Assembly: GCF_017309385.1 (NCBI RefSeq) | Contig: NZ_JAFJMJ010000003.1 | Coordinates: forward strand, 1,116,001-1,180,000 | Length of the DNA: 64,000 nt | Reading direction: 5' to 3' | Origin: Amycolatopsis sp. 195334CR | GTDB lineage: Bacteria > Actinomycetota > Actinomycetes > Mycobacteriales > Pseudonocardiaceae | In this document: piece by piece, positions 12,068 to 19,569 of the stretch | How positions within the stretch are numbered: the first letter of the stretch is position 1 | Layout of the letters: each line of letters begins with the position of its first letter | Notes under the pieces: generated by a model | What the model saw: the letters and a program-made list of their open reading frames with translations, nothing else | What the model was told of the DNA's origin: nothing | The model's database searches: none | Position numbers and translations under genes: made by a program

Positions 12068-12095
12068 TGTGGACAAGTGGGTGCGTTGTGGATAA
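12068..12095 (-). promoter_or_regulatory. Pair of DnaA boxes upstream of the DUF4192 gene
   Basis: On the minus strand the sequence reads TTATCCACA (12095-12087) and then TTGTCCACA (12076-12068). The first equals the E. coli DnaA-box consensus, the second the actinobacterial consensus. They have the same orientation and their starts are 19 bp apart. They sit in the 178 bp between the M23 peptidase stop and the DUF4192 start. Binding is not proven. Confidence 0.6.
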
Positions 12096-12143
12096 CTCGG
12101 CGAGGCACCCGCCGCCGTGAGGTAAGCTGGCATCGCCAAGGAA

Positions 12144-12182
12144 ATGGGGCACCACTCGCCAGGTAAGCGAGCAATGCCCCAT
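12144..12182 (-). terminator. Hairpin terminator of the M23 peptidase gene
   Basis: The outer arms ATGGGGC and GCCCCAT (7 bp) and the inner arms CTCGC and GCGAG (5 bp) are separated by a 4x4 internal loop; the apical loop is CAGGTAA. It begins 13 bp downstream of the peptidase stop on the minus strand and is followed there by TTTCC. A symmetrical two-part stem like this could also be a protein-binding site. Confidence 0.6.
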
Positions 12183-12195
12183 CAGGACCTTGATG

Positions 12196-13053
12196 TCAGT
12201 CGCAGTGTTCGAAGGGGCTTGTGTAGGTCGCCGAGCCGACCGAGCCGCCCCATTTCACGCAGGTTTTGGCCGCCGCCTTCTTGACCGGGCCGGCGTAATA
12301 GGTGAAGTTGCCCGAGTCGGTCACCCTGGCCGAACCCTGCACCTCCAGGAACGCCGAGGTGGCCGAAGCCGTACCGAGCGAGACCGATTTCAGCGTGACC
12401 ACGCAGTTGTTCGAGTTGTCCGCGTTGTAAAGGAGATACGCGATGCCCGAGGTGCCCAGGTTGGCCGAGTCGACCACGTCGAAGCCCGCGCCGCAGACCT
12501 GCTCGGGGGTGTACGGGTTGCCCCCGCCGCCACCGCAGTTGTTCTTGCTGGTGAAGTTCGTCTTCGCGTAGTACGGCACCGCGACGCCGTTCAGCTTCGC
12601 CTTCTGCGCCACGCCGTTCAGCCGCTGTTCGTAGTGCAGGTGGGGGCCGGTGACGCCGCCGGTCGCCCCCGCCTTGCCGATCTGCTTACCCAGCGCGACC
12701 TGCTGGCCGACCGACACCTCCTGGGAGGAGAGATGCGCGTAGCGAGTCCGCCAGCCGCTGCCGTGGTCGATCTCGATCCACCGGCCGTAGCTGGTCGATC
12801 CCTCGTTGCCGACCACGGTCACCTTCCCGGCGGCCGAGGCGAGGACCGGCATGCCGGTGATGCCCGACTTCTGGAAGTCGACCGAGTTCGCCGGGTTGTG
12901 CCCGCTGAACGTGGCCGCGGTGACGGTGACGCCGCACTTGAACGGCACCTGGAAGTTGGGTGCGGCCGAAGCGGTGCCCTGCGTCGCCACCAGGCCCAGC
13001 GCCGGCAGCGCGAGGGTGGCGGCCGCCGCCGCGAGCCGTCTCAACACAGACAT
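12196..13053 (-). CDS. Secreted M23 family metallopeptidase
   Basis: A 285-residue exported peptidoglycan endopeptidase of the lysostaphin/LytM type. The start at 13053 is supported by GGAGG six bases upstream and begins a clear signal peptide (SVLRRLAAAAATLALPALG, cleavage near ASA). The M23 domain (about residues 30-165) has the first zinc-ligand region SGHNPANSVDF, the RYAHLSS segment and the HLHYEQ motif. The last 100 residues after a glycine stretch (GGGGGN) form a separate Cys-containing domain that I cannot name; it may bind wall material or assist stability. The gene is monocistronic, with a hairpin directly behind it. It neighbours another secreted peptidase gene (pepX-like) on the same strand. 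Confidence 0.85.
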   Translation of the reverse strand: MSVLRRLAAAAATLALPALGLVATQGTASAAPNFQVPFKCGVTVTAATFSGHNPANSVDFQKSGITGMPVLASAAGKVTVVGNEGSTSYGRWIEIDHGSGWRTRYAHLSSQEVSVGQQVALGKQIGKAGATGGVTGPHLHYEQRLNGVAQKAKLNGVAVPYYAKTNFTSKNNCGGGGGNPYTPEQVCGAGFDVVDSANLGTSGIAYLLYNADNSNNCVVTLKSVSLGTASATSAFLEVQGSARVTDSGNFTYYAGPVKKAAAKTCVKWGGSVGSATYTSPFEHCD

Positions 13054-13118
13054 CGATACCTCCGGGATACGGGGATTCGTCGGCGACCAGCCAAGCGATC
13101 GCGCGTACACGTTCCGTA

Positions 13119-13156
13119 CAAAACGGGCCGCCCCGCCAGCGGAACGGCCCGTTTTG
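13119..13156 (-). terminator. Intrinsic terminator downstream of the X-Pro dipeptidyl-peptidase gene
   Basis: Perfect 11-bp arms CAAAACGGGCC (13119-13129) and GGCCCGTTTTG (13146-13156) enclose a 16-nt loop. On the minus strand the stem ends in CCCGTTTTG, giving the T-run. It lies 12 bp past the stop codon at 13168. Confidence 0.8.
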
Positions 13157-13167
13157 CAGTGAATCCC

Positions 13168-14979
13168 CTAGAAGGCGGCGCGCAGTGCCTCCTTGCCGCC
13201 GAGCACCGGCAGGGTGACCGAGGTCTTGGTCAGGTCGATCGCCACCCCGGCGCCCGGCTTTGGGCGCAGCGTGAAGTCGTGGTCGCTGGACAGCAGCACG
13301 AACTCCAGCTTGTGGCCGGCGGCCAGCAGGTAGTCGTCCGGCTGCAGCTCGTACGACACGTTGTACGACTTGCCCGGCTCGATCGGCTGGGTCCGGGCCG
13401 GATCGGTGCGGTTCTGCGGATCAGTCCAGCCGCGGGTGATCACCGTGGACTTGCCGTTCGGCGCGCGGTCGACCAGCACGCCGGTCACGTTGGCCGCGGG
13501 CCGGTCGAACGACACGCTCAGGTCCACCTTCGCCGTACCGCTCAGCCGCACCGGCTGCCGCGCCTCGGTGGTCGAGTAGGCCAGGCGGTTGCCCGAGCTG
13601 GGCAGGTCGGTGAGCTGCTCCACGGTCTTCGTGGCGTCATCGGCGAGCCGCTCGACCTGGGCACGGCCAGGCAGCTTGTTTCGCGGGTCGAGCTTGCCGC
13701 GGGCGCTGCCGCCCGGCCACGGGTAGATCTTCGCATCGGTGGTGCCGGGCACCGGCCACTCGGCCTCGTCGGACCAGGAACCGTTCTCGCGCTGGACGGT
13801 CGACTTCGGCTCCTTCTCGATGCCGTTGTCGAGGTCGTAGAGGTAGTGCGAGACCCACTTGTTCAGCGTCGCCAGCCACTCCTCCTTGCGGAGGGAGTAC
13901 GGGTCGGCGTGACCGGACTGGTGCCACCAGATCTTGTGCTCCACGCCGTGGGCCTTGAGCGCTTCGTACCACTTGGTGACCTGGCTGGTGGTCACGTTCC
14001 AGTCGTTGAGGCCGTGGACCGCGAGCACCGAGGCGCGCACCTGGTCCACGTCGTTGAGGTAGTTCCGCTCGTCCCAGAAGGGGCTGTAGTCGCCGGTGAT
14101 CCGGTCCTGCTCGGCAGCCAGTTCGTCGAGCACAGGGCGGCACACCGCGCGATCGGCGCGCGTGTGCACGTACTCGGCGAGCACGTCGGCGTCCTCACCC
14201 TGGTAACCGCCGGGCGCGACCACGGCGCCGTCCTCGCGGTAGTAGTCGTACCAGCTGGAGATCGCCGCGATCGGGATGATCGTCTCGAGGCCCTCGACCC
14301 CGGTGCTGGCCACCGCGTTCGGCAGGGTGCCGTTGTACGACACACCCATCATCGCGGTCTTCCCGGTGGTCCAGTCCGCCTTCGCGGCGGTACCGGCCGA
14401 GTCACGCGCGGAAGTCCGGTTGTTGAGCCAGTCGACCACGGACCTGGCGCCGATGGTCTCGTTCTCGCCACCGGTGGTCGGGCAACCGGTGGACTGGCCG
14501 CTGCCGAGCGATTCGCCGTACACCACGGCGAAGCCGCGCGAGGTGAAATAGGACTCGTAGCGCCAGGTGATCGGCGCGGCGTACGGGCCGACCTCGGCGG
14601 TCCGGCCACGCGGGCCGGCGGCAGGGGCGGGCTGGCCCGGCACGTAGAGCTCGACGTCGACGTTGTGGTTCGCCACGTCGTTGCCACCGGCGTAGTACGG
14701 GCTGGCCTGGTAGATGACCGGCACCTTGAGCCCGTTCTGGGTGGCCTTCGGGCGCACCACCTCGACGTGCACCTCGTCGTTCTTGCCGTCGCGGTCGCTG
14801 TCGACCGGCGCGGTCACCCAGACGTTGTCCCGGACGATGTCGGCCGGGTCGAACACGGGCTGCGCCTGACCGTTCTCGAAGACCGGCCCGGTGGGCGGGG
14901 CGGCTTGGGCGCTGACGGGCTGCACCAGCGCCATCGGCAGCAAACCGACGAGCACAGCGGCAAGGCGTGCGGATCTCAC
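13168..14979 (-). CDS. Secreted X-Pro dipeptidyl-peptidase (S15 family)
   Basis: A 603-residue serine peptidase of the PepX/CocE S15 group that releases Xaa-Pro dipeptides. It starts with GTG at 14979 and a signal peptide (ARLAAVLVGLLPMALVQPVSA), so it is exported. The alpha/beta-hydrolase core contains the nucleophile in GVSYNGTLP, the acid in HGLNDWNVTT and the His in HQSGHADPYS; a C-terminal jelly-roll domain (about 420-600) follows, as in the family. It is transcribed alone from the divergent region shared with the DUF4139 gene and ends at a strong hairpin. It probably supplies peptides from the environment. Some family members are cocaine esterases or acylases, so exact substrate preference is open. 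Confidence 0.88.
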   Translation of the reverse strand: MRSARLAAVLVGLLPMALVQPVSAQAAPPTGPVFENGQAQPVFDPADIVRDNVWVTAPVDSDRDGKNDEVHVEVVRPKATQNGLKVPVIYQASPYYAGGNDVANHNVDVELYVPGQPAPAAGPRGRTAEVGPYAAPITWRYESYFTSRGFAVVYGESLGSGQSTGCPTTGGENETIGARSVVDWLNNRTSARDSAGTAAKADWTTGKTAMMGVSYNGTLPNAVASTGVEGLETIIPIAAISSWYDYYREDGAVVAPGGYQGEDADVLAEYVHTRADRAVCRPVLDELAAEQDRITGDYSPFWDERNYLNDVDQVRASVLAVHGLNDWNVTTSQVTKWYEALKAHGVEHKIWWHQSGHADPYSLRKEEWLATLNKWVSHYLYDLDNGIEKEPKSTVQRENGSWSDEAEWPVPGTTDAKIYPWPGGSARGKLDPRNKLPGRAQVERLADDATKTVEQLTDLPSSGNRLAYSTTEARQPVRLSGTAKVDLSVSFDRPAANVTGVLVDRAPNGKSTVITRGWTDPQNRTDPARTQPIEPGKSYNVSYELQPDDYLLAAGHKLEFVLLSSDHDFTLRPKPGAGVAIDLTKTSVTLPVLGGKEALRAAF

Positions 14980-15100
14980 ACGGACCCCCTGTGAAGGTGT
15001 GGTGAAAGGACTGCGATGACAGTTGCTCCGGCTGACAGGGGTGTCAAGCCCTTCCCAGCGTTAACCGACGAAAGACGGCACGGGCCCTCCGCGTTTGGGC

Positions 15101-15115
15101 TAGCGTCGGGTTTCA
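15101..15115 (+). promoter_or_regulatory. Putative -10 box with leaderless start of the DUF4139 gene
   Basis: TAGCGT (15101-15106) lies 8 bases before the ATG at 15115, and no Shine-Dalgarno sequence is present between them. This spacing suggests a transcript that begins at or near the start codon. No convincing -35 box is seen. Confidence 0.4.
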
Positions 15116-16680
15116 TGCCGACCTCCGTGCGCGCCCCGATCGTCGCCGTCACCGTCTACCCGCAGCACGCCAGGATCGTTCGCCGGGCACGAACCGAACT
15201 GGGCGGCGACGGCCGGTTCACGGTCGGCGGTCTGCCCCGTGGCTTGTTGCCGGACTCGGTGCGTGCTTCGGGAATCGGTCCCGCGTCCATCGTCGGCGTG
15301 GACGTCCGGCCCCAGCACCTCGCCCGGCCGACCGAGCGCGAGCTGGACGAACTGCTCGAACGCCAGCGGGTGGCCAGGCGGAAGCTCGACGAGGTGACCG
15401 ACGCCGAAGCCGTGGAGACCGGGCGCGCGGACCTGCTGAGCGCGCTGGCGCAGCGATCCGGCCGGTCGTTCGCCGACGCGCTCGCTTCGGGAAGCGCGCA
15501 ACCCGCGCGTGTGGCCGAGATCGGCGACGCCCTCGCGGCCCAACTGTCCGATGTGCTCGCCAGTCGCCGCGAGCTGGCCGATCGGCGCGCCCGGTTGTCG
15601 GCCGAATTGGAGGCGGTGGACCGCGAAGTCACGGCGCGGCAGGCGGCCCAGACACCCGACCGCACCGAGGTGGTGATCGAGCTCGAACCCGCCGAGAACG
15701 CCGGTACCGCCGAGATCGAGCTGGAACTGTCCTATGTAGTCACCAACGCGCGCTGGGAGTCGGGCTACGACATCCGGCTCGACGAGGACCGGGTGCGGCT
15801 CACCTGGTACGGCCTGGTCACCCAGCACACCGGCGAGGACTGGCCCGAATGCGAACTGACCTTGTCGACCGCTCGGCCGGCGGCCACCGTGCACGTGCCT
15901 GAGCCGGAGCCCTGGTACCTCGATCGCGCCAAGCCCACGGCGTTGCTCAGGGGTGGCGCCGCGGCGGGCGGGCACGGCGGTGGCTACGGCGCTTCGGCGC
16001 CCGAGATGGCGATGCCGGCAGCCGCGCCGATGGCGAACGTGACGGCGCAGGTCGAGCAAGGCGCGGCAGCGGCGTCGTACCGGCCCACCCGGCCGGTCGC
16101 GGTGCCGTCGGACGGTGGCGCGCACCGCACCACGATCACCACGCTGGGTCTCGACGCGGAGCTGAGCTACGTGACCGCGCCGGTGCTCGCCGAGGAGGCG
16201 TACCTGCGCGCGACGGTCACCAACGGCGGGGAGCACACGCTGCGCCCGGGGAAGGCGTCCGTATTCCACGACAACGAGTTCGTCGGCACCACACGGCTGG
16301 ACAACTGGGCACCGGGCGAGGAGGTTGAACTCGCGCTTGGGGTGGACGACAGGCTGCGAGTGAAGCGTGAACTGCGGCGGCGCAGTGCGACGAAGACCGC
16401 GCTGACCGGCACGCGACGGCGTGAGCTCGAGTACCGGATCACGGTGACCAACCACGGGCCTCGCGTCGCGCCGATCACCGTGCTGGACCAGGCACCGGTC
16501 TCGCGGGACGAGGCGATCGTGGTGCGCGAGGTCCGCACCTCGCCCGATCCCGAAGAGCTGAGTTCGCTCGGCGAGGTCACCTGGCGGTTCGAACTGGCGC
16601 CGGGTGCCTCGGCCGAGGCCAGCCTGTCGTTCCGTGTGGACGTGCCGAAGGGGGTGGAGCTGCACGGCTGGCGCGAGTAG
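15115..16680 (+). CDS. DUF4139 domain protein (mucoidy inhibitor A-like)
   Basis: A 521-residue protein of the DUF4139/DUF4140 family. The N-terminal DUF4140 part (about residues 6-100, beginning with APIVAVTVYPQHARI) is followed by a charged helical region with coiled-coil character (about 75-185), then the DUF4139 beta-rich domain with the family motif SYVVTNARWESGYDIRL near residue 205. A Gly/Ala/Pro-rich disordered linker sits at about 285-345. The function is unknown; distant relatives were named mucoidy inhibitor A. No signal peptide is seen. The start at 15115 fits a leaderless transcript; the frame is open further upstream, but that part is not protein-like. It is divergent from the dipeptidyl-peptidase gene. 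Confidence 0.8.
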   Translation: MPTSVRAPIVAVTVYPQHARIVRRARTELGGDGRFTVGGLPRGLLPDSVRASGIGPASIVGVDVRPQHLARPTERELDELLERQRVARRKLDEVTDAEAVETGRADLLSALAQRSGRSFADALASGSAQPARVAEIGDALAAQLSDVLASRRELADRRARLSAELEAVDREVTARQAAQTPDRTEVVIELEPAENAGTAEIELELSYVVTNARWESGYDIRLDEDRVRLTWYGLVTQHTGEDWPECELTLSTARPAATVHVPEPEPWYLDRAKPTALLRGGAAAGGHGGGYGASAPEMAMPAAAPMANVTAQVEQGAAAASYRPTRPVAVPSDGGAHRTTITTLGLDAELSYVTAPVLAEEAYLRATVTNGGEHTLRPGKASVFHDNEFVGTTRLDNWAPGEEVELALGVDDRLRVKRELRRRSATKTALTGTRRRELEYRITVTNHGPRVAPITVLDQAPVSRDEAIVVREVRTSPDPEELSSLGEVTWRFELAPGASAEASLSFRVDVPKGVELHGWRE

Positions 16681-16767
16681 ACGCGACGGATGAGCGGTCC
16701 CAACGGACAGGCAACCGACAGCAATTGGTAACCGCAGGAAAACACTCGATCGGGTTATATCGGAGGT

Positions 16768-17700
16768 ATGCGCTCCCGATCAGTGGTGTTCGGCCTGGTC
16801 GCCACCCTCGCGGTGACGGCCGGACTGGGCGCGCTGGCGGTGGCCACAGGGCCTGATTCCGCGTCGAAGCACGAGGTGACGATCGCGCTGCCGTCGTCGG
16901 CGCAGCTGCCGGACACCTTGGTTTCGCCGTCCTCCCCCGCGCCGGAGCCGGAGGTGCCGCTCACCGAGGAAATGCGGGCCGAGCTGGCGTCGGCGGTGGT
17001 GGCGGCCGTGGAGTCGGCCGCGCCGGGGACCGATCTCGGGCTCGCGGTCTACGACCGGGTGACCCGTTCGGCGGTGGCCACCGAGAACGCCGACGCGCAG
17101 TTCTACTCGGCTTCGGTGGTCAAGTTGCTGATCGCGATCGACCTCCTGCACGACGCGGGCTGGGCGGCGGATGACCGCGCGAAGGAGAACCTGTCGCAGC
17201 TGCTCGGCGCGAGCAACGACGGTGTGGCCGACGCGCTGTGGGCGGCTGGCGGCCGTCGCGACATCGTGCGGGACACCAGCGCGTTGATCGGGCTGGTGAA
17301 CACCGCTCCCCCGACCGTCTCGGACGAATGGGAGATGACGCGGCTCAGCGCGCAGGACGTGATCGCCACCTACGAGTACATCCACCACCAGATCCCGGCT
17401 TCCGCTCGGGACGTGCTGCTGGCCGCGCTCACCGGGCCGGACGACCGCGCGGCCGACGGGTTCGACCAGTTCTTCGGCATCCCGGCGGCGCTGCCCGAGA
17501 CGACCTGGGGCGTCAAACAGGGCTGGATGCGGGCGGCGGGGCACGTCGTGCTGCACACCACGGGCGTGGTCGGTGAGCGCTACTCGGTCGCGTTGCTGTC
17601 CCACCAGCCGTCGCGGCTGAGCTACGAGACGGCGTCGCAGGCGATCACCGCGGGCATCGCCGCGCTGGCGCCGGTGCTGTCGGGCGCCGAGAAGGGGTAA
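16768..17700 (+). CDS. Serine hydrolase, class A beta-lactamase-like
   Basis: A 310-residue protein with an N-terminal membrane segment or signal (residues 5-27, VVFGLVATLAVTAGLGALAVA) and a proline/serine-rich linker up to about residue 65. The penicillin-recognising fold follows: Ser116-x-x-Lys119 (SVVK), a Ser-Asn-Asp-like element (GASNDG) and a KxG-like strand (GVKQGW). The Glu166 omega-loop of true class A beta-lactamases is not evident, so it is better called a beta-lactamase-related serine hydrolase of the cell envelope. TTATAT at 16755-16760 lies 7 bases before the ATG, and GGAGG is only one base from it, too close for a normal ribosome site, so the mRNA is probably leaderless. The DUF2293 gene follows after 15 bp. 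Confidence 0.8.
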   Translation: MRSRSVVFGLVATLAVTAGLGALAVATGPDSASKHEVTIALPSSAQLPDTLVSPSSPAPEPEVPLTEEMRAELASAVVAAVESAAPGTDLGLAVYDRVTRSAVATENADAQFYSASVVKLLIAIDLLHDAGWAADDRAKENLSQLLGASNDGVADALWAAGGRRDIVRDTSALIGLVNTAPPTVSDEWEMTRLSAQDVIATYEYIHHQIPASARDVLLAALTGPDDRAADGFDQFFGIPAALPETTWGVKQGWMRAAGHVVLHTTGVVGERYSVALLSHQPSRLSYETASQAITAGIAALAPVLSGAEKG

Positions 17701-17715
17701 GTAAGCTCGCTCTCC

Positions 17716-18780
17716 GTGGTCACGCCAGAGCCGCCCAAGATCCAGCGCCGGGTGATTTCGGCCGCCGACATCGCGCTGAAGACGAAGAACCAGGTGGTAC
17801 CGCTCGAGGTGCTCAACGCGCTCGGCTGGCTGCCGTCGGCGCGGGTCGACGAGTGGCGCCGGGGGCAGACCGCGCATCTCGGCGACAGCCTGGCCGTCGA
17901 CGCGGCCAAGGTCCGGACCGCGCTGGACTACCTGAGCGAGTGGGCGGCCGGGCGCGGGCTGCGCGCCACCGAGGCGAGCTACCTCGCCGCCACGCGCGAT
18001 CGCCGTCCGCTGCGGTTCACCGCCGACGGCGACGAAACGCTCGAACGGCTCTTCCACACGCACTGGGTCTCGGCGGATCTGTCGGAAAAGCGGCTGGAAC
18101 GGTTGCGGGAACGGCAAAGCAAGGCACCCGACCTCGTGGTCGTGCGCGCGGCGAAGTCGTGGGTGTGCGGTGGCTGCGGACTTCGCGGTGACGTGGCGGA
18201 GCTTGTGTTCGAAGAGGACCAGACGACGCTTTGCCTGGCCTGCGCCGACTTCGACCATCTGCGCTTCCTGGCGTCGGGGAACGCGGCGCTCTCGCGGCGG
18301 GCGAAGACGGAAAGCAAGCTGTCCGCGGTGGTGGTCGAGTTCAACCGGCGGCGGAAGCGATACCAGCGCGTGGGCACGCTCGTCGAGGAGGACGCGCTGG
18401 AACGGGCCGAGCAGCGGTGCCTCGACGATGAGGACGTTCGCGCCCGACGTCGTGAGCGAGACGCCGAGCGCCGGGTGAGCGCCGACGCGGATTTCCAGGC
18501 GGAACTGGCCGCGGCCATCCTGCGCTCGTTCCCCGGCTGCCCGGAGGAACGCGCGCGGACGATCGCCGAACACGCGGGCGTGCGGGGCAGCGGCCGGGTG
18601 GGACGGTCCGCCGCGGGGCGGGCACTGGACGAGGACGCCGTGCGCGCCGCGGTGATCGCCTCGATCCGCCACCTCGACACCGACTACGACGACCTGCTCA
18701 TGGCAGGCGTCCCCCGAGCCGAAGCCCGCGAACGCATCCGGTCCACGATCGACCGCGTAGTGGCCCGCTGGGGCGGCTGA
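17716..18780 (+). CDS. DUF2293 domain protein with zinc ribbon
   Basis: A 354-residue cytoplasmic protein. The C-terminal 90 residues (from about 265, FPGCPEERARTIAEHA to the end) are the DUF2293 domain, of unknown function. In the middle (about 154-180) two Cys pairs, CGGCGLRGD and CLACADF, form a probable zinc ribbon; around them are long charged helices rich in Arg and Glu (about 215-262). Zinc ribbon plus basic helices suggest nucleic-acid or protein binding, which is inference. The start is GTG at 17716, with TAAGCT at 17702-17707 placed as a possible -10 box for a leaderless message. It may also be read through from the serine-hydrolase gene 15 bp upstream. Confidence 0.75.
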   Translation: MVTPEPPKIQRRVISAADIALKTKNQVVPLEVLNALGWLPSARVDEWRRGQTAHLGDSLAVDAAKVRTALDYLSEWAAGRGLRATEASYLAATRDRRPLRFTADGDETLERLFHTHWVSADLSEKRLERLRERQSKAPDLVVVRAAKSWVCGGCGLRGDVAELVFEEDQTTLCLACADFDHLRFLASGNAALSRRAKTESKLSAVVVEFNRRRKRYQRVGTLVEEDALERAEQRCLDDEDVRARRRERDAERRVSADADFQAELAAAILRSFPGCPEERARTIAEHAGVRGSGRVGRSAAGRALDEDAVRAAVIASIRHLDTDYDDLLMAGVPRAEARERIRSTIDRVVARWGG

Positions 18781-18801
18781 CCAACCCGACGTTCGCCGGC
18801 C

Positions 18802-18831
18802 GACCGGCGACTGGTCGACCGGCGACTGGTC
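18802..18831 (+). repeat. 15-bp tandem repeat, two perfect copies
   Basis: GACCGGCGACTGGTC occurs twice head to tail and continues with GAC. Read from another phase it is TGGTCGACCGGCGAC, which resembles the units at 42755-42799. It lies 22 bp past the DUF2293 stop. The rest of 18781-19049 holds no gene; it shows further degenerate TGGCYGGTCGGTTCG-like elements. Confidence 0.6.
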
Positions 18832-19049
18832 GACTTCGCCGCTATGGTTGCCCGGTTCGGCGGCATGGCCGACCGACTCCGCAGGCGAAGCTATCCGCTC
18901 GTTGCCTCGGCGGCTCGCTGGCCGATCGGCTCTGTGGGCGTGGCTGGTCGGTTCGGTGGGGTGGTGGGCGTCGAAGTGGGCGCTGGCCTTGGGGTTGGCG
19001 GACCCCAGGTCAGAGTGGGGTGAGGGCCGCGAGGCTGCGGGGAGGGGCC

Positions 19050-19481
19050 TCAGCCTTGGGCGATGTAGGCCTGTAGCTGATCGTGGCGTTCTTCTAGTTC
19101 GTTGAGCCTGGTTTTCACCACGTCGCCGATGCTGACGATGCCGGCCAGCCTGCCGTTCACCACGACGGGAACGTGCCGGATGCGGCGCTCGGTCATCACG
19201 GCGCTCAGGTGGTCCACCGAGTCTTCCGGGGTGCAAGTTGCCACCAGGGTGGTCATGATCTCCGACACCGGCCTGGCCAACAGCTCCGGCCCGCGGTCGT
19301 GCAGGCGGCGCACCACGTCCCGTTCGGACACGATGCCGACCACCTTCTCCTCCTCGCCCAGCACCACCATCGCCCCGACGTTGTGCTCGGCCAGACCGGC
19401 CAGCAGGTCGGTCACGCTGGACTCCGGCGCCACCGTGGCCACCAGGCTTCCCTTGCTCCGCAACACGTCGGCGATCCGCAT
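19050..19481 (-). CDS. Two-CBS-domain protein
   Basis: A 143-residue protein made almost only of two CBS domains (about residues 7-60 and 70-125), a Bateman module that binds adenine nucleotides such as AMP or ATP. Typical strands are visible: AMVVLGEEEKVVGIVSERDVVR in the first (VVGIVSERD core) and HVPVVVNGRLAGIVSIGDV in the second. A short helix (LNELEERHDQLQAYI) ends the protein. Stand-alone CBS pairs in actinobacteria are often stress- or dormancy-linked sensors (hypoxic response protein 1 type), but no target is encoded beside it. A GGGAGGAGC stretch precedes the ATG. Confidence 0.9.
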   Translation of the reverse strand: MRIADVLRSKGSLVATVAPESSVTDLLAGLAEHNVGAMVVLGEEEKVVGIVSERDVVRRLHDRGPELLARPVSEIMTTLVATCTPEDSVDHLSAVMTERRIRHVPVVVNGRLAGIVSIGDVVKTRLNELEERHDQLQAYIAQG

Positions 19482-19569
19482 GAAGGCTCCTCCCGCTGGT
19501 GACCCGGCTCACACACCAGGTTAGGGCCAGCGGGCCGGGTACGAAAGTCGCGAACCGGACACCACCGGG

